Assembly (NCBI RefSeq): GCF_028595265.1
Contig: NZ_JAQQXP010000005.1
Span: 69,962 to 133,961 of the forward strand
From: Alteromonas gilva
Lineage (GTDB): Bacteria > Pseudomonadota > Gammaproteobacteria > Enterobacterales > Alteromonadaceae
Direction: 5' to 3'
Length of the DNA stretch: 64,000 nucleotides
Below, piece by piece: positions 18,329 to 27,625 of the stretch. Made by a program: the position numbers and the translations under genes. Within the stretch, counting starts at the first letter, position 1, and each line of letters begins with the position of its first letter. Under the pieces are notes generated by a model. The model was not told where the DNA came from, did not search any database, and worked only from the letters and a program-made list of their open reading frames with translations.

Positions 18329-19318
18329 ATGTTAGCGGGAATGAATAGCGTTATTCGATCATTATGTTGTGGTGCTTTATGGCTAGCTGTGTGCCAGGCG
18401 TCCTATGGCGAGCAAATTCTCTATCAGCGCGTACCCAATGCCGAGGGAATGAAGTACACCTATGGTTGGTTGGATCACAATAACAATCCCCGCAAAATCT
18501 CGTTTGTGTTACCTCTTGAAAGTACCCAGTCATTACCCATTCAGCAGGTCAACTATAATCCTAACCTGGCCCTGCGTGCTGTTGAAATTGCCCTCATACA
18601 AGCGGCGCAGGAAATCGATCCGCGCGTTGCTCGCTTTAGCCTGACTAAGCGTTATGATTCGCTGGAGTTTTCCCTTACCGGTAAACGCCAGGAGGTCATC
18701 AATACGCTCCAGGCTGATCTTAAAGCAACCCAGGAACAAGCCATGAATAGCTATTTAGCCGAGCGCTATTTTGAGCGCTACACTACCCCACTGCTGCAAA
18801 AGGCCATTAAGCCAAATCATGTCAGATATATCGAAGAAAGTACGCTACCGTTGATCCCCTTGGCGCAGTCTCTATATGAGATTGTAGACCAACAGGCGAA
18901 TGCGAGATCGTATCTCAACCTATTGCTAAGCTGGGTACAGTCTATTCCTTACGATGAACTGACCAACCGGGTGTCGAGTAATGGTTCTGGCTTCTCACCA
19001 CCGCTGGCGGTTCTCAACCAAAATGTTGGTGACTGCGACAGTAAGTCAGTACTTACTGCGGCCTTGATAAGGGCATTTCTGCCGGCAAACGCCATGCGGC
19101 TGGTATTACTGAACAATCATGCCCTGCTGGCCATTGCGTTAACACCGCTGACGAAAGACACCACTTTACTCATTGAGGGATTGCCCTATGTACTGCTCGA
19201 CCCCACCGGGCCAGCGCACTTGCCGCTGGGCGAAGTGAGTGATCTCACCAAACAGCAGATCGCCTCTTTACAATACACGCTGGAAGTCATTCCACCGGCC
19301 GCCAGTCCTAAGCAGTAA
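18329..19318 (+). CDS. Exported transglutaminase-like protein, function unknown
   Basis: A 329-residue protein with a signal peptide cleaved near SYG. The C-terminal third has a transglutaminase-like papain-fold signature: VGDCDSKS (Cys236), LNNHALLAI (His264) and LLDPTG (Asp291). The order and spacing fit a Cys-His-Asp triad. The middle has no recognised domain. Such proteins may act as peptidases or amide-modifying enzymes in the periplasm; the substrate is unknown. ATG codons at 18329 and 18341 are both possible starts, since neither has a good ribosome site; a GTG sits directly before the first. A TATACT element lies at 18293. Confidence 0.7.
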   Translation: MLAGMNSVIRSLCCGALWLAVCQASYGEQILYQRVPNAEGMKYTYGWLDHNNNPRKISFVLPLESTQSLPIQQVNYNPNLALRAVEIALIQAAQEIDPRVARFSLTKRYDSLEFSLTGKRQEVINTLQADLKATQEQAMNSYLAERYFERYTTPLLQKAIKPNHVRYIEESTLPLIPLAQSLYEIVDQQANARSYLNLLLSWVQSIPYDELTNRVSSNGSGFSPPLAVLNQNVGDCDSKSVLTAALIRAFLPANAMRLVLLNNHALLAIALTPLTKDTTLLIEGLPYVLLDPTGPAHLPLGEVSDLTKQQIASLQYTLEVIPPAASPKQ

Positions 19319-19358
19319 AAGCGCCTGTCAGGCATACCACCCAACAGGCAATACTTTA

Positions 19359-20756
19359 TCACATATGGTTTTCAGCAAAGTCCGCCAGGCGCGAACGCAC
19401 CACACCATCCAAGTTAATGGTGGCACTGCCGGAGAAGTCCTTAAATTTCTCAACCAGATAGGTTAAGCCCGATGTCACCGCTGACAGATAATTACTGTCG
19501 ATTTGCGCCAGGTTGCCACTGCATATCAGCTTGGTACCTTCACCGCACCGGGTAATAATGGTCTTAAGTTGCGACGCGGTGAGGTTTTGCGACTCATCCA
19601 GAATAACAATAGCATTCTGAATACTGCGCCCGCGCATAAAGTTAACCGATTTAAACTGAATATTGGCTTTCTCCATGATATAGCTCATAGACCCTTTGGT
19701 GTTTTCATCGTGCTTGTGAAGCACTTCCAGGGAGTCGGTTATTGCCGCCAGCCAGGGCGCCATTTTCTCTTCCTCAGTGCCCGGCAGGAAGCCGATGGAT
19801 TCGGCAATTTCAGGGGTATTGCGGGTGACAATAATCTTATCGTACATATTCCGCTCTACCACCATTTCAAGTGCCGCAGCGAGCGCCAGCAAGGTTTTCC
19901 CGCTGCCGGCAGGACCGGTCAGGATCACCAGATCAATGTGCGGGTCGAGCAGCGAATGCAGGGCCATTGCCTGGCCTATATTTTTGGGCGTTATCCCCCA
20001 GGCAGTACGCGACATTAAGCGGTCGAAACCAAGATCAAGAATGTCCATTTCATCGCTGGTCATCGACTCGACTATGCCGGCAAACTGCTTGCTGTCGTCG
20101 AGCAGAAATTCGTTCACATAGGCTTCTGGTAATAACGAACGCGGCACTGTATGAATGGTGTCACGCCCTTCAGAGCGACTGTCCACCGACTTAACGCGTT
20201 GCCAAAAATCCCCCTCAAACTGGTGGTAGCCTTTGGTCAGATACTTTATGTCTGAAATAAGCTGGTCAGTTCGGTAATCTTCAACGTGAGCAAGGCCAGC
20301 ACCTTTCGCTTTCAGGCGCATGTTAATATCTTTGGTAACCAGTACTACTTGCTGAGAGGCAAACACGGTTTGCAAATGCAGCGCAACGTTAATAATACGG
20401 TTATCGTTTTCATCGCTGGCAAAGATTTGCTGTGACTCCGCCATGTTCAAATCAGCATAAATCGACAGCGTCCCGGTGGGTCGGTTTTCGCCGGCCCCTA
20501 AACCACTTAATGATACACCGGCAAGCATTTCGTCCGGGGTGGCGTCACTCAACAAATCTTCCATTGCGCGTATACAAACCCGGGCGTCGCGTGCGACATC
20601 TTTTTTGCTGTCTTTGATGTAGTCGAGTTCCTCCAGTACCGTCATAGGTACTACTACATCATTTTCTTTAAAAGACAGGAAGGCGAGAGGTTCGTGTAGC
20701 AGGATATTGGTGTCCAGCACATAAATTCTGGTGTCTGCATTGCTATTTCTTGGCAT
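19359..20756 (-). CDS. PhoH family PIN-ATPase
   Basis: A 465-residue fusion. Residues 1-140 are a PIN nuclease domain (YVLDTNILLHEP, with further conserved acids). Residues about 255-460 are a PhoH ATPase, with GPAGSGKTLLALAAALEMV (Walker A), VTRNTPEIAESIGFLPGT and VILDESQNLT (Walker B). This PhoH2 layout is linked in other bacteria to an RNA helicase and RNase activity. It is a single gene, ends facing the transglutaminase-like gene, and has no VapB-type antitoxin beside it. A weak hairpin (19323-19349) followed by four T on the minus strand may terminate it. Confidence 0.9.
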   Translation of the reverse strand: MPRNSNADTRIYVLDTNILLHEPLAFLSFKENDVVVPMTVLEELDYIKDSKKDVARDARVCIRAMEDLLSDATPDEMLAGVSLSGLGAGENRPTGTLSIYADLNMAESQQIFASDENDNRIINVALHLQTVFASQQVVLVTKDINMRLKAKGAGLAHVEDYRTDQLISDIKYLTKGYHQFEGDFWQRVKSVDSRSEGRDTIHTVPRSLLPEAYVNEFLLDDSKQFAGIVESMTSDEMDILDLGFDRLMSRTAWGITPKNIGQAMALHSLLDPHIDLVILTGPAGSGKTLLALAAALEMVVERNMYDKIIVTRNTPEIAESIGFLPGTEEEKMAPWLAAITDSLEVLHKHDENTKGSMSYIMEKANIQFKSVNFMRGRSIQNAIVILDESQNLTASQLKTIITRCGEGTKLICSGNLAQIDSNYLSAVTSGLTYLVEKFKDFSGSATINLDGVVRSRLADFAENHM

Positions 20757-21090
20757 CCGTTACTCCAATGAACATGACCAAGCTCGTCTTAATTGCGACG
20801 TGCTATAACGAGCCGATGTTCACGGAGCTGCCAATGCGCTGGGCGCTGAGCCGATTGATACTCCGCATCACATCGACCATCAACTCCACCATAATGCAGT
20901 TTGCTGAGTTATTCACTTTTTTTCGGCAAAATTCTGTAAATAAATCCTTTATTGCCGTCGCCCATCGGCGGCAAAAAGCACAGAATTGTCTCAATCGACG
21001 GCAAGATTTGTCAGGATTGCTATATTGATCAAGACAGCTACGGGCGGGATCAGTACAATACGCCTCCCGGTTATCACGGAGCAGTAAAAA
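20757..21090. promoter_or_regulatory. Divergent phoH/rapA intergenic region
   Basis: This 334 bp region must contain promoters for both flanking genes. I see TATATT near 21020 but no well-spaced -35 box. Open frames on both strands are short and lack a ribosome site or protein-like character. CACGGAG about seven bases before the ATG is the likely rapA ribosome site. Confidence 0.4.
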
Positions 21091-23913
21091 ATGAGTACCG
21101 ACACACAATTTGCCATTGGCCAGCGCTGGCTGAGTAACACCGAAACTGAGCTTGGCCTGGGTGCCATTATTCGCATCGACTTTCGCTCTATAGAAGTGCT
21201 ATATCCAGCTACTGAAGAAAGCCGTATTTATACCAAAGCGGAAGCACCGCTTACCCGCCTTACCTTTGCAGCAGGCGACACGGTTAAATCACAGGAAGGC
21301 TGGAGTCTGTGTGTCGAAACGGTCAGTGAGCAACAGGGCGTGCTCATTTATCAGGGTATACGTGAAGATACCAAAGAAGCTGCCACCCTGGCCGAACCCC
21401 ACCTGGATCACCATATACGCCTGAATCAGCCTGAAAAACGCTTATTCAATTATCAGTTTGATCACCCCAAATGGTTTGATATCCGCTACAACGCGTTTGC
21501 GAATCAGCATAAACACGCCCAGTCTTCGACCATTGGTATGGTGGGGGCGCGTATTGAGCTGATCCCGCATCAGTTGCATATCGCCTCTGAAGTGGGTAGC
21601 CGTTATGCGCCTCGGGTTTTGTTGGCTGATGAAGTCGGCCTGGGTAAAACCATTGAAGCGGCGCTGATTATCCACCAGCAAATACTGACAGGCCGCGCCT
21701 CACGGGTGTTGATTGTAGTGCCTGATACCTTACTTCATCAGTGGCTGGTTGAAATGCTGCGGCGAGTGAATCTGGCCTTTGCGATTTACGATGAAAGCCG
21801 CTGTGTGGCGCTGGAAGACGAAAGTGATAATCCCTTTGATAACGACCAGTTGATCTTATGCGGCCTCAACTGGCTCACCAGCCATCCCAAGCGACAGCAA
21901 CAAATACAACAGGCAAGCTGGGATTTACTGGTCGTGGATGAAGCCCATCACCTGGCCTGGGCCGCCGATGAGCCATCGGTAGAGTATCAGACTATCGAAT
22001 CACTCGCTCAAGCCACACCAGGCGTGTTGCTGCTCACCGCCACGCCCGATCAACTCGGCCATGAAAGCCATTTTGCCCGATTACGCTTGCTCGATCCGGC
22101 GCGTTTTTACGACTACAACACCTTTTTAAACGAGGAGTCGCAGTATACGGCACTGGCCGATGCGGTCTCTCCGCTTATCGATGGTGACGCGTTAAACCAA
22201 GAGGATATAGCCCGGCTCAATCAACTCGCGCCAGAGATCATGGCACAGTTTGATGACTTAAGTTCACCTGAAAGCAGAGATGCGCTCTTGCATCAGTTAA
22301 TTGATTGTCATGGTACCGGCCGCCTGCTGTTCAGAAATCGTCGCGCCGCAATAGAAGGGTTCCCGTCGCGTCATCTGCATGCTTATCCACTACCGCAACC
22401 TGAGCTGTATCAGATTGATACCATCACATCGCTGTCGGAAGCGCTGTTTCCTGAACGCCAGCCTGACGTGCAGGATTTGTGGATTGACGCCGACCCGCGC
22501 GTAGAGTGGTTACTCAACCTGCTGCCGGAGATTAAACCCGCTAAAGTACTGTTAATTTGTGCACACGCTGGTACCGCTCAGCAACTGGCAGAAACCATTC
22601 GGGTACGCACCGGTATCCGTCAGGCCGTTTTCCACGAAGGTATGAGTATTGTTGAACGCGACAAGGCCGCTCACTACTTTGCCGACCCCGATGAGGGCGC
22701 GCAGATCCTATTGTGTAGTGAAATAGGTAGTGAGGGCCGTAACTTCCAGTTCGCCCACCACCTGGTCCTGTTTGACTTACCCCTGACCCCGGACCTGCTT
22801 GAACAGCGCATTGGCCGCTTAGACAGAATTGGCCAAACTGAAGATATTCAGATCCACGTTCCGGTGATTGAAGAGTCAGCCCAGTCGGTGCTGCTAAAAT
22901 GGTATCACGAAGGTTTAAACGCCTTTGAGCAAACCTGCCCAACCGGCGGTAAAGTATTTGAGTCTGTCGAAGAGAGTTTAATCATGAACTGCCTCACTCC
23001 TTTCGACACCGACTTACAGGCAGAATTGATCTCTCAGAGCCAGCAATTAAACAGCGAACTCAAAGCGCGCCTCGACGCCGGTCGCGATAAACTGCTGGAG
23101 CTTAACGCAGCCGGTGTTGGGCGCGTGGACAGCTTGTTAGAAGAAATTATTGCACTGGATAGCGCGGCCGATCTACCTAAGTTCGCGGGTCGTCTGTTTG
23201 ATGCTATCGGTGTGCAGCAGGAAGAAAAAGGCCAGGACTGTTTTATTCTGCGCCCTACCGAGTCGATGATAGGCCATTTACCCGGACTCGATCCGGAAGG
23301 GATGACCGTCACCTATCGGCGTCGCACCGCCACCACTTTGGAAAACGTCCACTTTTTAACCTGGGATCATCCGCTGGTGCATCATGCTATCGAAATGGTG
23401 CTTACTGATATTTATGGTAAAAGCAGCGTCGGCTTTGTGGCCGACAGTAGCCAGCCCAAAGGTGCCTATTACCTCGAAACGCTCTTTATTCTATCCGCGA
23501 AAGCGCCACCAGCGTTGCAGTTAGAGCGCTTCCTGCCGCCGACACCGATTAGAATTTGTCTCGATGCGAAGGGTCAGTCATCAGATTTAGCCACCAGCGC
23601 GCACCGTAAAATTGGCCGTAAGATAGCGCAACAGTTGATCCAGGCGCTCACACCACAGCTGCAGCAACATCTGCACAGTGCCCGTGAGCAGGCACATCAG
23701 GAAGCTAACCACGTGTTAAGTGAAGCCATGCAAAGGATGCAAGGTACCCTGGGGGCAGAGATCCAGCGTCTCACCGATCTGCAAAAGCAGAACCCGGCCA
23801 TTCGTGACAGTGAAATAGCGTTTTTGCAAACACAAATGACGGCCCTGACCAAAGTGTTACGGGACAGCGATGTACAGCTCGATGCTGTGCGCGTGCTGGT
23901 CAATAACCCCTGA
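21091..23913 (+). CDS. rapA: RNA polymerase-associated ATPase RapA
   Basis: A 940-residue Swi2/Snf2-type ATPase that binds RNA polymerase and helps recycle it after transcription. It has two N-terminal Tudor-like domains (about 5-105), then the ATPase lobes with ADEVGLGKTIEAAL (Walker A), VDEAHHL, TATPDQLG, CSEIGSEGRNFQF and QRIGRLDRIGQ, followed by the RapA-specific C-terminal region with a coiled-coil stretch (about 870-920). E. coli RapA has 968 residues. It is followed after 23 bp by the rluA-type gene, as in enterobacteria. Confidence 0.95.
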   Translation: MSTDTQFAIGQRWLSNTETELGLGAIIRIDFRSIEVLYPATEESRIYTKAEAPLTRLTFAAGDTVKSQEGWSLCVETVSEQQGVLIYQGIREDTKEAATLAEPHLDHHIRLNQPEKRLFNYQFDHPKWFDIRYNAFANQHKHAQSSTIGMVGARIELIPHQLHIASEVGSRYAPRVLLADEVGLGKTIEAALIIHQQILTGRASRVLIVVPDTLLHQWLVEMLRRVNLAFAIYDESRCVALEDESDNPFDNDQLILCGLNWLTSHPKRQQQIQQASWDLLVVDEAHHLAWAADEPSVEYQTIESLAQATPGVLLLTATPDQLGHESHFARLRLLDPARFYDYNTFLNEESQYTALADAVSPLIDGDALNQEDIARLNQLAPEIMAQFDDLSSPESRDALLHQLIDCHGTGRLLFRNRRAAIEGFPSRHLHAYPLPQPELYQIDTITSLSEALFPERQPDVQDLWIDADPRVEWLLNLLPEIKPAKVLLICAHAGTAQQLAETIRVRTGIRQAVFHEGMSIVERDKAAHYFADPDEGAQILLCSEIGSEGRNFQFAHHLVLFDLPLTPDLLEQRIGRLDRIGQTEDIQIHVPVIEESAQSVLLKWYHEGLNAFEQTCPTGGKVFESVEESLIMNCLTPFDTDLQAELISQSQQLNSELKARLDAGRDKLLELNAAGVGRVDSLLEEIIALDSAADLPKFAGRLFDAIGVQQEEKGQDCFILRPTESMIGHLPGLDPEGMTVTYRRRTATTLENVHFLTWDHPLVHHAIEMVLTDIYGKSSVGFVADSSQPKGAYYLETLFILSAKAPPALQLERFLPPTPIRICLDAKGQSSDLATSAHRKIGRKIAQQLIQALTPQLQQHLHSAREQAHQEANHVLSEAMQRMQGTLGAEIQRLTDLQKQNPAIRDSEIAFLQTQMTALTKVLRDSDVQLDAVRVLVNNP

Positions 23914-23936
23914 TGGCTAGAGGCAAAGACTGACCA

Positions 23937-24653
23937 ATGGATGCAGCAACCAGAACGGCCAATCCGGACTTCATTTACGCGCCGCCCCTTACGCCGTATC
24001 TGCAGCTGTTGTACTACGATGATGATATTATCGTGGTCAACAAACCCAGCGGCTTACTGAGCGTGCCGGGCAAAGCACCAGCGCACAAAGACTCGCTGAT
24101 TTCACGGCTGCAGCGGGTTTTCCCCCATGCACGGATTGTTCACCGTCTTGATATGGCAACGTCCGGCGTTATGGTCGTTGCCCAGCACAAAGATAGTCAC
24201 CGCTTGCTCTCTAAACAGTTTGAGCTGCGCCAAACGGCCAAACGCTACTATGCCCGGGTGGCCGGCAAACTTGCCAAACCTTCAGGCAGTGTCGATCTGC
24301 CACTGATTTGTGACTGGCCTAACCGGCCCCGGCAAATGGTCGATGCCGAGCATGGCAAGCCCGCCCTGACTCACTATGAGGTGGTCAGTCAGTCAGAGCA
24401 GGAAACCCTCGTAGCCCTGGTGCCGGTGACAGGCCGATCTCATCAATTACGGGTACATATGCTTGCTCTTGGCCACCCTATTTTAGGCGATCGTCTCTAC
24501 GGCAGCGACGCAGTTGTGGGCAGCGCCCCGCGGCTGCAGTTACATGCTGAATCACTGCAGTTTAACCACCCGACCAGTAATAAAGTAATGCAGTTTTGCG
24601 CCCCCTTACCCTTTGGTAATTACACACCGCCGCCCTTTAACTCTCCGGCTTAA
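23937..24653 (+). CDS. rluA: RluA-type 23S rRNA/tRNA pseudouridine synthase
   Basis: A 238-residue pseudouridine synthase. The catalytic motif HRLDMATSGVMV holds the nucleophile Asp72, and the conserved NKPSGLLSVPG and TGRSHQLRVHM segments are present. No S4 domain precedes the catalytic domain, which fits RluA (modifying 23S U746 and tRNA U32) rather than RluC or RluD. Placement directly after rapA supports this. Exact target sites are inferred from family knowledge. Confidence 0.9.
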   Translation: MDAATRTANPDFIYAPPLTPYLQLLYYDDDIIVVNKPSGLLSVPGKAPAHKDSLISRLQRVFPHARIVHRLDMATSGVMVVAQHKDSHRLLSKQFELRQTAKRYYARVAGKLAKPSGSVDLPLICDWPNRPRQMVDAEHGKPALTHYEVVSQSEQETLVALVPVTGRSHQLRVHMLALGHPILGDRLYGSDAVVGSAPRLQLHAESLQFNHPTSNKVMQFCAPLPFGNYTPPPFNSPA

Positions 24654-24707
24654 CTTTTTCAGGTGTCAGCCGATACCCTTAACACCGACTCAGTTAACCC
24701 ATGATAA

Positions 24708-25550
24708 ATGTTGATGCCGCCTATGAGCCGAATAATAACAACGGTTATCGTCAGCCTGTGGCTGGCTGTTCCGGCCGTCTGTGCCAATACCATGGACGAC
24801 CTGAGCCGTTATTTTCAGGATGATGAGCTACGCAGTTTAGCGGTTGCCGATCAACAAATACCGGCGCTTGAGGTTGAACCATCGGTGCCCATGGTGCGTG
24901 GTATCGCTATTGTTCTGGTGTCGACTCAGTCACCTTCGTTAAACCTTGATACCGGTTTGGTCCTTGCGGACACATTAAAGCAAAAAGGCTGGCGCACGTT
25001 GCTGGTTCCGACTGACTTTACCCAGGCCCTGGCAACGCAATCAACGGTTACCGATAATCCCAAGCCAGTAGCAAACTTACTCAATTCCCCTATCGATTAC
25101 GACAGCTACCGCTTGCAAATAATCGGGCTGGTTAATGCTGCCTACCAGTACGCCAGTCAGTATAAGGGTTACACGTTTATTGTGGCCGAAGGTATGACGT
25201 CGGCGGTATTGCTTGATGCATTGCATAACAATTTACTTAGCGCGCCCGATACATTAGTCAGTATCGGCGCTTTCTGGCCGGCAAGACAACAAAACCAGGC
25301 ACTGGTTGACTGGCTGGCACAGAGCACTTATCCGCTGCTCGACATCAGTATCCCCACCCTCAGTCACTGGCAAACGGCCACTGTACAATCACGAAAAGAA
25401 GCGGCTGCAGTGAGCCTGAAACCCCATTATCGGCAAAGAATGTTTACAACCAATCAATATTACGGCGGCGCGTCTACGCGAATTCCTGGTACCGGGAGTG
25501 TCTGGCTGGGCCAGGAAATTTACAGTTGGGTAAGATACCTTGGTTGGTAG
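24708..25550 (+). CDS. DUF3530 family exported protein
   Basis: A 280-residue protein with a signal peptide (to about residue 26, AVCAN). It resembles the DUF3530 family of alpha/beta-hydrolase-like proteins of unknown function. Features are the N-terminal EVEPSVPMVRGIAIVLVSTQ strand, VAEGMTSAVLLDAL where a nucleophile elbow would be (Ser near 169), and a conserved RIPGTGSVWLGQEIYSWVRY C-terminus. ATG starts at 24708, 24714 and 24723 are all in frame, and none has a clear ribosome site. It follows rluA by 54 bp and may share its transcript. Confidence 0.7.
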   Translation: MLMPPMSRIITTVIVSLWLAVPAVCANTMDDLSRYFQDDELRSLAVADQQIPALEVEPSVPMVRGIAIVLVSTQSPSLNLDTGLVLADTLKQKGWRTLLVPTDFTQALATQSTVTDNPKPVANLLNSPIDYDSYRLQIIGLVNAAYQYASQYKGYTFIVAEGMTSAVLLDALHNNLLSAPDTLVSIGAFWPARQQNQALVDWLAQSTYPLLDISIPTLSHWQTATVQSRKEAAAVSLKPHYRQRMFTTNQYYGGASTRIPGTGSVWLGQEIYSWVRYLGW

Positions 25551-25795
25551 TTAATATGATGAGCAAATAATTCTGTTACCGAAAATACAATATACTCAAT
25601 GACTTCTTAAAAACGATGCGCGGCAACGCAGCAGCACAACAAATAAGACCATTAATTCTCTAATCGCTACGCAGACTGGCAGGCGTCGCTGACACACTTA
25701 GTTGCAAATAAAAACGATTCTGTTTACCGCATTTAGACATTGTTTTTACAAATTTGGACTATACTTCGTCTATGATATACCAGTGAGAACATGAC

Positions 25796-26119
25796 GTGAG
25801 CATAAGTCAGTTTATTGAGGAAAAGTCGCGGCAGCTGTGTTTTTATTTGCGGGCATTCTGGCAAGGTAGTCTGGAGTATAAGGAGCTTAACTTTTTCTTT
25901 TGGGATACGCTGGAAGAATGGTCTTTGTATCGCAGCGATGATTTAGAGCCGGGCTCACATAAAGAGCGTGTTTTCTGGCACCTGTTACATCAAATTCATT
26001 ACTGGCGCGAAGATCAATTAATCAGCGATACAGTATTAAAAGAAGAACTGGTTAATTGCGTGGCGTACCTGCGCGGTGAGTCGGTGTATCCCATGGATTG
26101 TATCGGGCTTCGTCCTTAA
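25796..26119 (+). CDS. Small hypothetical protein, aromatic-rich
   Basis: A 107-residue cytoplasmic-type protein that I do not recognise. It is rich in Trp, Phe, His and acidic residues (FFFWDTLEEW, FWHLLHQIHYWRED), is probably all-helical and has no membrane segment. The start is a GTG at 25796; no ATG in frame lies near it. TATACT and TATGAT elements lie 20-35 bases upstream, so it probably has its own promoter. It sits alone between the DUF3530 and AmpG-like genes. Confidence 0.6.
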   Translation: MSISQFIEEKSRQLCFYLRAFWQGSLEYKELNFFFWDTLEEWSLYRSDDLEPGSHKERVFWHLLHQIHYWREDQLISDTVLKEELVNCVAYLRGESVYPMDCIGLRP

Positions 26120-26149
26120 CTGTATTTTTTATCCTACCCCAATTTACGC

Positions 26150-26166
26150 GGTCTTTACTAAAGACC
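26150..26166. promoter_or_regulatory. 17-bp perfect inverted repeat upstream of the AmpG-like gene
   Basis: GGTCTTT-ACT-AAAGACC lies 76 bp before the start of the transporter. It is compact, symmetric and not followed by a long T run, so it could be an operator or a short terminator of the small gene upstream. Confidence 0.4.
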
Positions 26167-26241
26167 CTGAGTTTTACTTGCAGCCAATCAACATACGTGA
26201 TCCAATACACTTACAATAATAAACAATCCGAGCTTTATTAA

Positions 26242-27591
26242 GTGTTTTCTTCTTTAGTTTTCTTTCGCGACAGGCGACTACTGAGTATCTTTGTGTTTGG
26301 CATTGCCAGTGGCTTTCCGTGGGTAATGATTGGTTCGGTATTAACCGCCTGGCTCAAAGACGAGTCGCTATCGCGATCAGCAATCGGTTTGTTTGGCGCT
26401 ATCTTTGCGGTGTATTCAATCAACTTTTTGTGGGCGCCCATACTCGACCGGGTAAAGCCGCTGTTGCTCGGTCAACGGCGCGGCTGGATAGCACAGATGC
26501 AGGTTATTATGATCCTCAGCTGCGTGTGGATGTCGACGCTGGATGCGCAAACTGCGCTGTATCAGATTGCCCTGTGCGGCTTAATTATTGCCATTAGCTC
26601 GGCTACCCAGGACATCGCCATCGATGCCTTTCGTATTGATACTATCGGCCAGCATGAAAATGACACCATGTCGGCTGCATCGTCGCTGGCCACCGCCGGA
26701 TGGTGGACGGGCTACGGCGGTTTGGGTGCCATTCCTTTTTTAGTCGCCGATCTGCCGGGTTGGGAATGGCAGCAGATCTATCTGTTACTCGCAGCCATTA
26801 TGTCGCTGTGTTTGCTATCGGTCTTCTGGGCCAAAGAGCCCGTGGTTGACCGCGCTTCACTATTAGCACAGGCAACACAACGTTATCAGGCATTACTAAA
26901 CCACCGCTCATCGCTGTTCAGTAAAATAGCGAGTTGGCTATTGGTAAGCCTGGTTGAGCCTTTCCGCGAATTCTTCCAGCGCAGTGGTGCGCGCCTGGCC
27001 TTACAGATTTTATTGTTTATATTCCTGTTCAAAATTGGCGAGGCCTTTCTGGGCAGAATGAGCATTGTGTTTTACAAAGAAATCGGATTTAGCAACAGCG
27101 ATATTGGCACTTACTCAAAATTGCTTAACTGGTGGGTAACCATCATATTTTCAGTCATCGGTGGCATGGTCAATATTCATTACGGCATTTTTCGCGGTTT
27201 GCTTATTGCTGGCTCAGCCATGGCTGCGAGCAATTTAATGTTTGCCTGGATGGCTGAAATTGGCCCGCATAAAGGCTGGTTTATGGCTACTATTATTCTC
27301 GATGGCTTTACTGCGGCCTGGAGTACCGTTGCCATGGTGGCCTTTATATCTCTGCTGTGTAATCGGGCTTTTTCGGCCACTCAATATGCCTTAATGGCGT
27401 CATTGAGCGTACTCAGCCGTACCTTGCTGGCATCAAGCAGCGGCGTACTGGTGGATAAACTGGGCGGTAACTGGACGCTGTTTTTTATTCTGACGGCCTT
27501 AATGGTCATTCCGAGCTTATTTATTTTGTACAGGCTAAGACACCAGATCAGGCGTATTGAAGGCGACCGGCCCGGTAACCGGCAAGTGTGA
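26242..27591 (+). CDS. ampG: AmpG-like MFS permease
   Basis: A 449-residue major-facilitator transporter with about 12-14 membrane helices. The sequence FGIASGFPWVMIGSVLTAWL near the N-terminus, GAIFAVYSINFLWAPILDR (motif A-like) and the ATQDIAIDAFRID segment are typical of AmpG, which imports anhydromuropeptides from peptidoglycan turnover. No ampD or ampR lies here. The GTG at 26242 begins the frame but has no good ribosome site. It converges with the GGDEF gene, with a terminator between them. Confidence 0.85.
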   Translation: MFSSLVFFRDRRLLSIFVFGIASGFPWVMIGSVLTAWLKDESLSRSAIGLFGAIFAVYSINFLWAPILDRVKPLLLGQRRGWIAQMQVIMILSCVWMSTLDAQTALYQIALCGLIIAISSATQDIAIDAFRIDTIGQHENDTMSAASSLATAGWWTGYGGLGAIPFLVADLPGWEWQQIYLLLAAIMSLCLLSVFWAKEPVVDRASLLAQATQRYQALLNHRSSLFSKIASWLLVSLVEPFREFFQRSGARLALQILLFIFLFKIGEAFLGRMSIVFYKEIGFSNSDIGTYSKLLNWWVTIIFSVIGGMVNIHYGIFRGLLIAGSAMAASNLMFAWMAEIGPHKGWFMATIILDGFTAAWSTVAMVAFISLLCNRAFSATQYALMASLSVLSRTLLASSSGVLVDKLGGNWTLFFILTALMVIPSLFILYRLRHQIRRIEGDRPGNRQV

Positions 27592-27596
27592 CGTGA

Positions 27597-27625
27597 CAAA
27601 AAAAGCTGTCGTCGCTGCCAGCTTT
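27597..27625 (-). terminator. Terminator of the rppH-to-GGDEF cluster
   Basis: On the minus strand a 7 bp stem (AAAGCTG/CAGCTTT) with a 10-base loop runs into seven T. It overlaps the last codon of the diguanylate cyclase gene. Confidence 0.8.

Noticed and set aside
19359..20756. PIN domain protein as part of a toxin-antitoxin pair
   Set aside because: The PIN domain is fused to a PhoH ATPase and no antitoxin-sized gene precedes it.
20803..21108. 101-codon minus-strand frame between phoH and rapA
   Set aside because: Cys/Arg/Ser-rich, no known family, and it runs into the rapA start. More likely a promoter region.
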